A DNA stretch of 64,000 nt, taken from a virus. A program made the position numbers and the translations under genes. Position 1 is the stretch's first letter, and every line of letters begins with the position of its first letter. Positions 27,149 to 35,375 of the stretch are shown in pieces. The notes beneath the pieces were generated by a model. That model made no database searches, was not told the DNA's origin, and saw nothing but the letters and a program-made list of their open reading frames with translations. The stretch spans positions 95,594 through 159,593 of the IMG/VR virus record IMGVR_UViG_3300023296_000874; one strand, 5' to 3'.

Positions 27149-30100
27149 TCAGAAATCGTTGCCGTACTCATCGCCCGTGCCGGTGTAGGTCATCTGCACC
27201 TGGCCGAGTGTGAGGTACTCCATCACGAAAGCCTCAATGTCACCCGTGCCGCTCTCGCCATCAACGATGTAGGAAGCCGCCCAGGTGTGGTCCTCAGGCG
27301 TTTCTCCCTTCGGCAAACTCACCAACACGCGGTTCGCTGTCACAATGCCAGCATCCAACAGCAAACCGCCCAGGCCGCAGTCACATACGTCGAAGCCCAA
27401 ACGTCCAACGATCAGAGCGGAGCCGGGGTTGCTCTCCAGCTCGCAGAAGTCGCTCTCAAGCTCAAACAGCGTCATCGGCTGGTCGTCCATGAAGACGCCA
27501 CGGTGAAGTGTGTTGGGTCCTCCACCCGTTGAGGTGTTGAAGGTGAGCTGCTGGTTGATGAGCCACACGTCCGCTTCCTGTCCCTCAACTACCTTTGTGG
27601 AGTCGGAGTCCAGAGCGTCACGGAGGATCAGGGAGCCGTCGCTCTTGTGCATCAGGGTGAGTGGGAGCACCACGTAGCTCACCTCATTCACTTCCTCGAT
27701 GGCGTGGATCACATCCGATTGGTGCAGATCCTCTCCAATCTGGAGACGGTTCACGAGGTGGGAGAGGTTGGTGCGGATGTCAATGTCCACGTCCGCCTGA
27801 TCTGCATTGTCCTTGAGCACTACGGTCGCCGAGATCTCCACCTCGTTCTCAATGCTCTGCTTCACCAGCACATCCGCCGTCACATGCCGCATCACGTCCA
27901 CCTTGGCGGCTACGAGCTGGAGCACGTTGTTCACGGAGTAGGATACGGTGAAGTTCTCCTCAGCCGTGTAGGCCACAATCACCTTCTCACCGTTGAGAAT
28001 GGTGCCTGACTCGTTGCGGGCGATCTTCGGAGCCGTGGTTAGGTCTCCTCCGGTGAGGAACACGTCGGGTGTTGCAGAATCCCCCTGGTCGGTGGTGTAG
28101 GTGACGGTGCCCGCCGTGTTGGTGATCACGATGGTCGTCTCGTCGACGCCTACAGATCCGAGCTTGACGGAGGTGCTGCCTACGAGCACTACACCCTCGT
28201 CCGTCACCGTGGTCGGGTCGCCTGTGGGAACCCCGTTCGCCTGTACCACGTTGATCTGGTCGCTGGCCTCAACGGAGTAGCCGAACAGGAGTGGGTCTTC
28301 GGTCTTGCTGAGCGAGTAGTTCTCCGTGGTCAACGTGCTTGCAGAGCTTGTGATGCCGGAGATATCTCGGATGGGTTGCACTACGGGCTCGAACGGATCG
28401 CTGTCCCGGTACTTGTAGTCGCCGATGAGGATGTCATCTTCATCCACATCAGGCTGAGGAATGTTCACGTCAAGCTGGATGGTGCGGTAGTCCGTGATCG
28501 TCACGCCGCTCAGGTCAAAGTCCTGTCCCGTAGAAGTGTTCCTCAGCCCGTAGCCCAAGGAAGCATCGTTCAGCATGGCGAAGATCGGAGTGGCCTCGGT
28601 CACTGCGGCAGAAGTCGTCCGGAAGGTCAGGAGCGAGGCCTCGCCCACTGCTTCAAAACGCACGTTGAGGTCTTGGAGGTACTGGAAGGCAAAGGTCTCC
28701 TGCACCTCGATGATTGCCGTGCCCTGGATCCAGAGGTCCACCTTGCCGCCGATGTGCTTCTCACGTACATCGTCCCAGTCCCGCATCATCAGGCTCTCAC
28801 CCGCTTCCTCAACACGGGCGCGGTGTACGCCGGAGGTGTCAAGTGCCGTGCGGAGGTAGCCTCCTGAGGTGCCACGGTCCACACTGACGTAGGAGAGCAT
28901 GGCTCGCTCAGCGAGACTGAGGTTGCTCTCCTGATCCTGTCCAAAGGTGGTGGCCTCGTTGTTGACGACACTGCTGAACCCGGAGGCTGAGGTAGATGTG
29001 ATGGCTCCCGCCGCCACGTTTCCCGTCGCCCCTGCGGTCACGGCAGAGATGGAGACGGTCAGCTCGTAGAAGCCCGTGTTCGCGTTGAAATACGAGCTAC
29101 CATTGGCCGCTGACATGGTCTTGCTCGCAGAGGTCACGAAACTCTGCGAGCTGGTGCCCGCAGCGCTATCTCCTCGGCTTGTCAGTGTGGTGCCCGCATC
29201 CACAACCAAGTCCTTACTCGGGGCCGACGTCCGGCGCATGACGGCCTGTCCGATGGCCTTGGTTGCTCCCATACGCTCAGTGAGCGAGTTCATGGCGAGC
29301 TTGGTGAACGTCTCGTCGATGAGCGTCTGCACCTCAGCTTCGGTCAGAGCTACCGCAAGGGCGAGTGCCTGCTTGTAGTTCGATTCCTTGTAGGCGATGC
29401 TGGTGCCCGTCTGCTGAGGGTCATCGATCTGAATGAGCGTCAGGAAGCTCTGGGCTCGGCTCATGAAGTCGATGAGCAGCCAGATGCGGTTCATCTCCCA
29501 CGCGGGCGGGTCTACGTGGATGTCACGGGTCACTGAGCCGGGGCGCACATCGATGTTCGACTGAACCCTGAGGATCTCGGTGATGAGTCCCTGCTGGATG
29601 GTGTTCAGGTTGCGGGGCGTGAGGTCCTTGACCCGCGTGCTCAGCACCAACGGCAGTCCTACAAGCTCACTCGAGAAGGTGCTCTCGTACTCAATGGCCA
29701 GGCTTGGGTCGTAGGCCAATGCCGTAGCGACGTAGTAGATCTCCTGGGTCAGTGCGATAGGGCTGAACAGAGCCTGCGCCGCATCCTGCTGCGGGTAGTC
29801 CGTCGCTGTGGAGTCGTTGGCGCGGACGTGGTTGAAGGCGTACACGTAGAACTTGTTCAGGGTCTGAACGTTGATGCTCGTGTCGATGATGACGTTGCTG
29901 TCGTCTGGGTCCACTTCTCGGTCGGTGGTTTCCACCGTGGACACTACCTTCTCCACCACCTCTTTGTAGTCATCTACGAGGCGGGTGTTGAGCAGTGTGT
30001 AGCCCGCAAGTCCGCCACCCGGCTCGGAAGCTGAGTAGAAGTTGAATCCTACGGTCATCGTGTCGCGCTCTACATCAGCGAGCAGCACGTCCTCAATGTG

Positions 30101-30613
30101 GGTAGCCAGGAACTCCACGCGGTTCGCGTACCGGTCAATCTTGATGCCGGTTGGTGCGTCAATGAGGAACCCAAGGGAGCCGTCAGAGACGTAATGAATG
30201 GTGAGCGTAGCTGCCGTGCTGAGGGAGCCGTCGTACCCTTCCGCCTGGATGAGGAAGACGTTCTGCCCCTCCACAAGCTGCGGGTTCGAGGGAAGTGTCA
30301 AGCTCCACTCGCCATCTGAGAGTACAATGCCGCCTGTTGACCCTGTCGAACCGGTGGATCCGGTAGAGCCCGTGGTGCCCGTAGTCCCGGTACCTCCGGT
30401 TGTACCAGTGGTGCCAGAGCTTCCATCATCGAGCGGGAAGGCGTTGAAGTCCATCCCAGCGTCACTGCCGTTGGCGAGGACTCGCTTGGTCAGTTCATCC
30501 GCTGTGCCCGTGATGGTCTGGCTGAATGCGTTGGTCGAGTACAGGACCGTCGTATCCGAACCAGTGCCGTGGGGCTTGTGGATCTGAGGGATTGTTGGAG
30601 TTTCGTTTGCCAT
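27149..30613 (-). CDS. baseplate wedge protein, Baseplate_J / gp6-like
   Basis: The 1154-aa protein has a J-like core around residues 440-700: an assembly region (VDAGTTLTS, VTAGATGNVAAGAI, NLSLAERAMLSYVSVDRGTSGGYLRTAL) typical of P2 gpJ/T4 gp6-type wedge proteins. A Gly-x-Thr/Ser run occupies residues 64-95. The C-terminal part is beta-rich. In contractile tails this protein forms the ring that holds the baseplate together and triggers sheath contraction. The 3' end abuts the convergent radical SAM gene with no gap. It starts 3 nt after the gp25-like gene. Confidence 0.85.
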   Translation of the reverse strand: MANETPTIPQIHKPHGTGSDTTVLYSTNAFSQTITGTADELTKRVLANGSDAGMDFNAFPLDDGSSGTTGTTGGTGTTGTTGSTGSTGSTGSTGGIVLSDGEWSLTLPSNPQLVEGQNVFLIQAEGYDGSLSTAATLTIHYVSDGSLGFLIDAPTGIKIDRYANRVEFLATHIEDVLLADVERDTMTVGFNFYSASEPGGGLAGYTLLNTRLVDDYKEVVEKVVSTVETTDREVDPDDSNVIIDTSINVQTLNKFYVYAFNHVRANDSTATDYPQQDAAQALFSPIALTQEIYYVATALAYDPSLAIEYESTFSSELVGLPLVLSTRVKDLTPRNLNTIQQGLITEILRVQSNIDVRPGSVTRDIHVDPPAWEMNRIWLLIDFMSRAQSFLTLIQIDDPQQTGTSIAYKESNYKQALALAVALTEAEVQTLIDETFTKLAMNSLTERMGATKAIGQAVMRRTSAPSKDLVVDAGTTLTSRGDSAAGTSSQSFVTSASKTMSAANGSSYFNANTGFYELTVSISAVTAGATGNVAAGAITSTSASGFSSVVNNEATTFGQDQESNLSLAERAMLSYVSVDRGTSGGYLRTALDTSGVHRARVEEAGESLMMRDWDDVREKHIGGKVDLWIQGTAIIEVQETFAFQYLQDLNVRFEAVGEASLLTFRTTSAAVTEATPIFAMLNDASLGYGLRNTSTGQDFDLSGVTITDYRTIQLDVNIPQPDVDEDDILIGDYKYRDSDPFEPVVQPIRDISGITSSASTLTTENYSLSKTEDPLLFGYSVEASDQINVVQANGVPTGDPTTVTDEGVVLVGSTSVKLGSVGVDETTIVITNTAGTVTYTTDQGDSATPDVFLTGGDLTTAPKIARNESGTILNGEKVIVAYTAEENFTVSYSVNNVLQLVAAKVDVMRHVTADVLVKQSIENEVEISATVVLKDNADQADVDIDIRTNLSHLVNRLQIGEDLHQSDVIHAIEEVNEVSYVVLPLTLMHKSDGSLILRDALDSDSTKVVEGQEADVWLINQQLTFNTSTGGGPNTLHRGVFMDDQPMTLFELESDFCELESNPGSALIVGRLGFDVCDCGLGGLLLDAGIVTANRVLVSLPKGETPEDHTWAASYIVDGESGTGDIEAFVMEYLTLGQVQMTYTGTGDEYGNDF
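30329..30424 (-). repeat. collagen-like Gly-x-Thr/Ser repeat in the J-like protein
   Basis: The coding sequence for residues 64-95 encodes tandem GTT/GST triplets (GTTGTTGGTGTTG..., GSTGSTGSTGSTGG). A shorter run of the same kind (GSTGTTGSTG) is present in the tail sheath. Such runs may form a flexible linker or trimeric collagen-like stem. Confidence 0.75.
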
Positions 30614-30616
30614 GTA

Positions 30617-31432
30617 TCACCCGCTACGCTGGAACCTCGTATCCAAAGCACCCTGCTGAGGGGTGTTGTATACGAGGGACACTGGATCCGGAAGTGCGAC
30701 CGTGGTGTCTACGGTCACGATCTCGGCGGATCGATTTGTGAATGCAATCTGGATATTGAAGGCGGTCGGTTCCAAGGTGTCTTGCTGCACCTGGAGCTTG
30801 AGAAGCGTGCCGAACCGCTCCCTGGGATCAACGGATGCCCCGCTGATGCTCAGGAGTGCTCTCATCTGCTTTGTCTGAGTGTCGGTGTACCGGCGAATAG
30901 CCACACGGATATCGGATTCCATCTTGGAGCGAATGATCGCTGCGTTCGTCACCTTTGATCCAATGAGGGACGGAATGCTTGTGCCGTACCAACGGTGGAA
31001 GGGGTTGGAACTGATGGCCGTCAGTACGATCTTCTTCATGTCCTGTACGAGCTTCTTCTCGTTGCGGACGGTGAGGAGGGTCCCGTTGATGTTGTACCGG
31101 TAATCGTGCTCCATCCGCAGCCCGTGACAACGGCGGCACTCAGAGGATCTGGTGTAGTAGGTGAGCTCGTAGAACTCATCCGTGGCGCGGCGTAGGCTGC
31201 GGAACTGAACAAGCCGGGCGGTGGGGTCAAGTGAGGAGGCGTCACGTACCAACCGGAAGCCGTAAGTGGTGTTGCCCACGTCCGTTACCAGGAACCCGTT
31301 GATCTTGAGTTCCACCTGACTGTTCGCAAGGGGTCGGAGCGTCTTGACCGTGCGCAAGTCATTCTCAATGGTGGACACTTCGTCCACCACCAGATGCGTG
31401 CAAACCTGCTCGATTTTGAGTTCCTGGGTCAC
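30617..31432 (-). CDS. baseplate wedge protein, gp25/GPW-like
   Basis: Residues about 125-160 read KKLVQDMKKIVLTAISSN followed by PFHRWYGTSIPSLIG, matching the T4 gp25/lambdoid gpW-type lysozyme-like wedge core. A CRRCHG knuckle (near residue 98) precedes it, as in related proteins of large myoviruses. The 271-aa length is about twice T4 gp25 because of N- and C-terminal extensions. GTG start; it overlaps its upstream neighbour by 4 nt (GTGA). The gp25-J neighbour order supports the assignment. Confidence 0.65.
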   Translation of the reverse strand: MTQELKIEQVCTHLVVDEVSTIENDLRTVKTLRPLANSQVELKINGFLVTDVGNTTYGFRLVRDASSLDPTARLVQFRSLRRATDEFYELTYYTRSSECRRCHGLRMEHDYRYNINGTLLTVRNEKKLVQDMKKIVLTAISSNPFHRWYGTSIPSLIGSKVTNAAIIRSKMESDIRVAIRRYTDTQTKQMRALLSISGASVDPRERFGTLLKLQVQQDTLEPTAFNIQIAFTNRSAEIVTVDTTVALPDPVSLVYNTPQQGALDTRFQRSG

Positions 31433-32817
31433 CGCAGTCTCCAGAGAGCGCCGTCGTTGAAATACTGGACGTTCATGTCCAAGTGTAGGTGGTCGCCAGT
31501 CTTGTGGGTGGATTCGTGAGCGTACTCGTTGTAGAACGAGCGGATGTACCCCCGCCTCACTCCGAGTGCGCCAATGGCGGCTGCGAGCTCAGGCAGCGTG
31601 AGGTTCGTCCGGTCCTCGTCCTCTCCGATCAGGTCAAACACCAGGTCGATAGCGTTGCCAGTGAAGTGGGCAACGCCGCCGTGGTTTGCCGTCGGGGGCC
31701 AGGCCTCGGTGACACGGAATGCGATGCTGTAGGTGGAGTATACTTCAGAGGCGAAGTTGGCGAGATCAGCGGCTACGTTGGGAGGTGCATAGAACAGGCC
31801 CGATTCATCTCCACCCGATCCGGTAGGGTTCCTGAACAGTGCAACGCTCGTAGGGATCTCAACCATCACTCCGGTCTTGAATCCGTACTCATACACGTTG
31901 GCAACGAGCTGACGTTTGCGCCGTGGGATGTTGGCGAAGGACACATCAGGGAACTCACCATCGAGCTCTGAAAGGTCGCCGGGGTCAGAGGAGTCCGTGA
32001 CGTCCGATAGGATCTGCAAGCCTACATCAGAAGGCACGAGCTGTCCGCGTACCTGATCCTGCTCGTCGTCGTCGGACTCAGCCACGGGAGCCAAGAGCAG
32101 GTCGTAGATGCGCTCAATGTCGTCGGGGGAGGTGACGTCCGTCTTGAGATCCACTCCGGCGCTTGGGTAGTCAGATTCGGTGCGTACCACCCCGTCGGCC
32201 CCGGTCACTTCCACCTCATTCGTCAGGAACGCGGTGACGGCAGCCATTTCTTCGGTGTACCGAAGAAGCATGGTCTTCTTGCGGTCGATCTCGTCATTGA
32301 GTGCCAGGTATCGATACCTGAGCTTCGCAACTCGGTCCTCAAGCTGGTCTGCGCGCTTGCCTACGCCCCGGAACTCCTGCACGATCTCAAGGGAGCGCTG
32401 AGCGGGAACTGCGTCATCATCGGGGATGCCGTCCATTTTATCAGACTGGAGGTCGCCAACCTGTAGGAGTCGAGGCTCGGAGCGCCATGCGGTGTCGCCG
32501 TGAGATAGGTTCCCGGTGAGGCTGTCGTAGCGCATGGGGAACTGGCTATCGGTTGCGCCGTCATGTAGCGCGGAGATCTCGGTGCCCGGCACAAAGGAGG
32601 GCACCGTCACAGTGTGTAGGCTGTAGGTGCGTCCACACACTTCAGCGGTGATCTCAAAACTCTCTGCCGCGTCCTTTAGCACCTCAGACCCGAGCCGGTC
32701 CCTCTTCGCCTCAAGAGTCGCAATCACCCCTGGAAGCGAGTGAACCTGTGCGTTCAGGAACGCATTGCGTTCGAGGAGCTGGTTCCGAGTGAATGTTCCG
32801 AGGTAATCGTAAGGCAT
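31429..32817 (-). CDS. tail protein with C-terminal M15-like peptidase domain
   Basis: The first 200 residues contain coiled coil (LEDRVAKLRYRYLALNDEID) and an acidic linker. The C-terminal 130 residues resemble a D-Ala-D-Ala carboxypeptidase/M15 fold with H384 and D391 in AHFTGNAIDL and H443/H445 in GDHLHLDM. These would be the zinc ligands and catalytic residues. Sited at the start of the wedge operon, it is probably a virion-associated lysin that opens peptidoglycan during entry. AGGGGGAG precedes the ATG, and promoter copy 4 lies 14 nt upstream. Confidence 0.8.
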   Translation of the reverse strand: MPYDYLGTFTRNQLLERNAFLNAQVHSLPGVIATLEAKRDRLGSEVLKDAAESFEITAEVCGRTYSLHTVTVPSFVPGTEISALHDGATDSQFPMRYDSLTGNLSHGDTAWRSEPRLLQVGDLQSDKMDGIPDDDAVPAQRSLEIVQEFRGVGKRADQLEDRVAKLRYRYLALNDEIDRKKTMLLRYTEEMAAVTAFLTNEVEVTGADGVVRTESDYPSAGVDLKTDVTSPDDIERIYDLLLAPVAESDDDEQDQVRGQLVPSDVGLQILSDVTDSSDPGDLSELDGEFPDVSFANIPRRKRQLVANVYEYGFKTGVMVEIPTSVALFRNPTGSGGDESGLFYAPPNVAADLANFASEVYSTYSIAFRVTEAWPPTANHGGVAHFTGNAIDLVFDLIGEDEDRTNLTLPELAAAIGALGVRRGYIRSFYNEYAHESTHKTGDHLHLDMNVQYFNDGALWRLR

Positions 32818-32830
32818 TGCTCCCCCTCGC

Positions 32831-32847
32831 TACAAAAGGACTATGTT
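32831..32847 (-). promoter_or_regulatory. putative late promoter, copy 4
   Basis: Plus-strand TACAAAAGGACTATGTT; on the minus strand AACATAGTCCTTTTGTA, only 14 nt before the ATG at 32817, so the leader would be very short. It lies in the divergent gap before a plus-strand cargo gene. Confidence 0.5.
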
Positions 32848-32904
32848 CGAGGACGCTGCACATCCATACCAGATGCCGCGTTCATTGGTGTATGGAGACC
32901 TACC

Positions 32905-33480
32905 ATGGAAGTCATCGAGCCTGAAACGGCCTACTGGAGCTTGATCTCCATCGTGTTCATCATCCTCTACTCCTTCGGGGTGTTCAAGGAGTGGAGGGCG
33001 AAGCGTGCGGAGAGTGATCGCGAGATCTTCTGGATGAAGTTCGTGCTCGCCTGCGTCGTGGGCATCTTCTTCTCCGAGCTGATGGACGGCAGCTACATCC
33101 TTGCCGTGGTGTGGTTTGTGATTGCCATGATGAACATCCTCTCCATTGGGATGCGCACACGCTTGGTGACGATGCGGGCTGAGCGTCGAGCCACAACGGC
33201 CCAGTATGAAGCTCGGGCTGAGGAGCAGATGCTCGAAATCAACACACACATCGAGCAGATGTCGGCAGATGGCCAGGCATCCATGGCCGAGGCCATCCGC
33301 GCGATGGTAGGCATCCCTGATGAGCGTCGCCAAGATCTCCTCCGCAGGTGTGGCGTTTCAACTGAGGCCGAAGAGCAGCTTGACAGCGTTGAGAGCGCCG
33401 CCGACTCCGGCAGTGCCACCGAGCAGGGTGACAGAGGCGACGTACTCTTTGGACCCAGCGGAAGGCACCCCCTCGATTGA
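32905..33480 (+). CDS. plus-strand membrane protein with coiled-coil tail
   Basis: The start MEVIEPETAYW has GGAG 8 nt upstream. Three hydrophobic segments follow (SLISIVFIILYSFGVF; WMKFVLACVVGIFFSEL; YILAVVWFVIAMMNIL), then a basic turn and a helical cytoplasmic tail (RRATTAQYEARAEEQMLEI). Topology suggests an inner-membrane protein made by the phage. The last 123 nt overlap, antisense, the end of the next minus-strand gene. Function unknown; inserted cargo gene by orientation. Confidence 0.8.
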   Translation: MEVIEPETAYWSLISIVFIILYSFGVFKEWRAKRAESDREIFWMKFVLACVVGIFFSELMDGSYILAVVWFVIAMMNILSIGMRTRLVTMRAERRATTAQYEARAEEQMLEINTHIEQMSADGQASMAEAIRAMVGIPDERRQDLLRRCGVSTEAEEQLDSVESAADSGSATEQGDRGDVLFGPSGRHPLD

Positions 33481-35094
33481 GTCATCGTTGAGGGCCTGTA
33501 GGATGCCGCCGTTGCCGTTGTCGGTAGTGGTGAACAGGCATCCGAAGCTGATCAGCTCAAACACCTGCAACAGCGCGATGATCGCCTGGATCACCTCAAT
33601 GAAGGTGTTCAGCGTGTTGATCTTCGTCTGCAAGAGCTCAATGAATGCGATGATCTGATCCACTACTCCCGCAATGGACGCAAGCATCATCTCAACGAAG
33701 TTGCGTAGCTCTTCAACGGCCAGGATCACGGGCTCGAACAGGTCGCCAATGCCAACCTTGGTCCACCCCTCGCCCGTGAAGTCTGCCGAGCTCATCCACC
33801 ACTTGCCGTCGGATGCGGTGGCCTCTGCAAAGGCGATAGAGCGCGCCGTAGTGGACTCGCCCTCACCTGGGATGTAGACGCCCTTCACCTCTGAAGGTGT
33901 GCCCGTGCCGCTGGTGGCCTTCAAGATGCTCTGAATGAGGGCCACGATCTTCTTCACCACGTCACTTGCGCCGGGGTTCACATCCGGAATGGTCAACGGG
34001 TTCAAAGGTCCGTACCTTGGAGTCACCTGGTACCAGTAGGCTTTTCCGGCCTCTACGGTCTCATCCAAGTAGGCGAACTGCTCGTGGGATGCGCCTACCA
34101 TCGACTGACCGAAGCCGAAGTTGACGTCCACCGTGTCGAGCTCATCAAAGGTGCGGACGGGCTCTCCTTCCTCGTCTCTTACCATCTCCCCGGCAGATTC
34201 CACTTCCCCAGCCGAGTCGAGCACGTCGTAGGTCTCGATCTCCCCGCCTTGGGTCTCGGAGCGTGAAATGGTGAAGGTGTTGGGGATGAGCTTCTGGTCA
34301 AGCTTCCAGGTGAGTAGCGCGGAGTCCGGTGTGCCACCTGTGGTCAGGATGGCACCAGAGTTCTTCTCTACGATCAGCTCTTCCCCAGTGAACCAATCAA
34401 ACCTGAGCACGAGCTCCATGTTCTCGGGGTCGACTGCTACGCCCGCAGTCTCGAACTGAGATGCAAGAGTCGCGGTTGTGGCCAGGAGTGTGTCCTGGCG
34501 TGCGTTGATGAGCTTGCCATCAATCCTGCCGTACCCGTCGTCGTAGTACTCGTTGTAGAACTCCCCGTTGATGGCACGCACGCTGAAGTTCTTGGGTGGG
34601 TTCAGGTTGGGTGCAGCCTTCTGCTTGAACAGCGCCATCAGGAAGCCAAAGGACGCCATCAACTCGCCAATATCACCTGAGGTGACTACGAGGTGGAAGC
34701 TGATCACGGAGGCCGAAGAGCTGAAGTTCGGTCGGTTGGACGCGTCAGGGCTGAGAAGGGCGTAGGCCATGCGACCGCGCCAACCCGACATACCGCCCAA
34801 CACGTTAGCCCCAAAGCCCTTGTCGGTAGGCTTAGGGGCGTCGACGTACATATACAGGCCCGTTTGGGAAAGGTCTGCAAGGAGCCCCTCCACAATAGCC
34901 AAGAGAGCCTTCAGAACGACTGCCAGGATGTTGGTGATGTCGAGCAGGAACACCTTGATGATCTCGAGGATCGTGGACACGATCTCAAGAATGGTGGACA
35001 CCGCCTCAAGGACATCGCCAATAGCCTCAAGCGCGTCGAGTAGCTCTTCAGGGAGTCCGACGGATACGGAGACCCACTTACCGCTTGTTGCCAT
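33358..35094 (-). CDS. baseplate-region structural protein with hydrophobic helical ends
   Basis: The 578-aa protein has strikingly regular Ile/Leu/Val heptads at its N-terminus (LLDALEAIGDVLEAVSTILE, then EIVSTILEIIKVFLL) and again near residue 460 (FVEMMLASIAGVVDQIIAF). Between them lie beta-type domains, including a fibronectin-like stretch (GKAYWYQVTPRYGPLNPL). Family unknown. It overlaps its upstream neighbour by 17 nt and a plus-strand gene by 123 nt. Confidence 0.8.
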   Translation of the reverse strand: MATSGKWVSVSVGLPEELLDALEAIGDVLEAVSTILEIVSTILEIIKVFLLDITNILAVVLKALLAIVEGLLADLSQTGLYMYVDAPKPTDKGFGANVLGGMSGWRGRMAYALLSPDASNRPNFSSSASVISFHLVVTSGDIGELMASFGFLMALFKQKAAPNLNPPKNFSVRAINGEFYNEYYDDGYGRIDGKLINARQDTLLATTATLASQFETAGVAVDPENMELVLRFDWFTGEELIVEKNSGAILTTGGTPDSALLTWKLDQKLIPNTFTISRSETQGGEIETYDVLDSAGEVESAGEMVRDEEGEPVRTFDELDTVDVNFGFGQSMVGASHEQFAYLDETVEAGKAYWYQVTPRYGPLNPLTIPDVNPGASDVVKKIVALIQSILKATSGTGTPSEVKGVYIPGEGESTTARSIAFAEATASDGKWWMSSADFTGEGWTKVGIGDLFEPVILAVEELRNFVEMMLASIAGVVDQIIAFIELLQTKINTLNTFIEVIQAIIALLQVFELISFGCLFTTTDNGNGGILQALNDDSIEGVPSAGSKEYVASVTLLGGTAGVGGALNAVKLLFGLS

Positions 35095-35374
35095 TCTTCT
35101 TGACCCTCACTGTGTGCCCCTTGGCGTTGTTGGCGCGGGAGCGCATCATCACTTCCAGCTTCTTGAGCTGGCGGACGTGCTCCTTCTCGTACTCTTCCTT
35201 GGTCATCTCCATCAACCGTTTCACGATCTGAAGCTGAATGCGCAGCGGAGATTTGCCGCTGGAGAAGGTCCACCCCTCTTTCGGGGGGTTTTGCATCTCC
35301 TCTGCGAGCTTCTTCAACTCGGCTACCTCAAGCTCATCGATGTTGATGTCGTCAAAGTTGACCCTGAATTCCAT
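35078..35374 (-). CDS. small charged protein of the baseplate operon
   Basis: The 98-aa product has an acidic N-terminus (NFDDINIDELEVAELKKLAEEM) and a basic C-terminus (RSRANNAKGHTVRVKKNGNKR). It sits 1 nt after the 1535-aa gene and overlaps the next gene by 17 nt. It could be an assembly factor or a minor virion protein. No family is recognised. Confidence 0.75.
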   Translation of the reverse strand: MEFRVNFDDINIDELEVAELKKLAEEMQNPPKEGWTFSSGKSPLRIQLQIVKRLMEMTKEEYEKEHVRQLKKLEVMMRSRANNAKGHTVRVKKNGNKR

Positions 35375-35375
35375 A

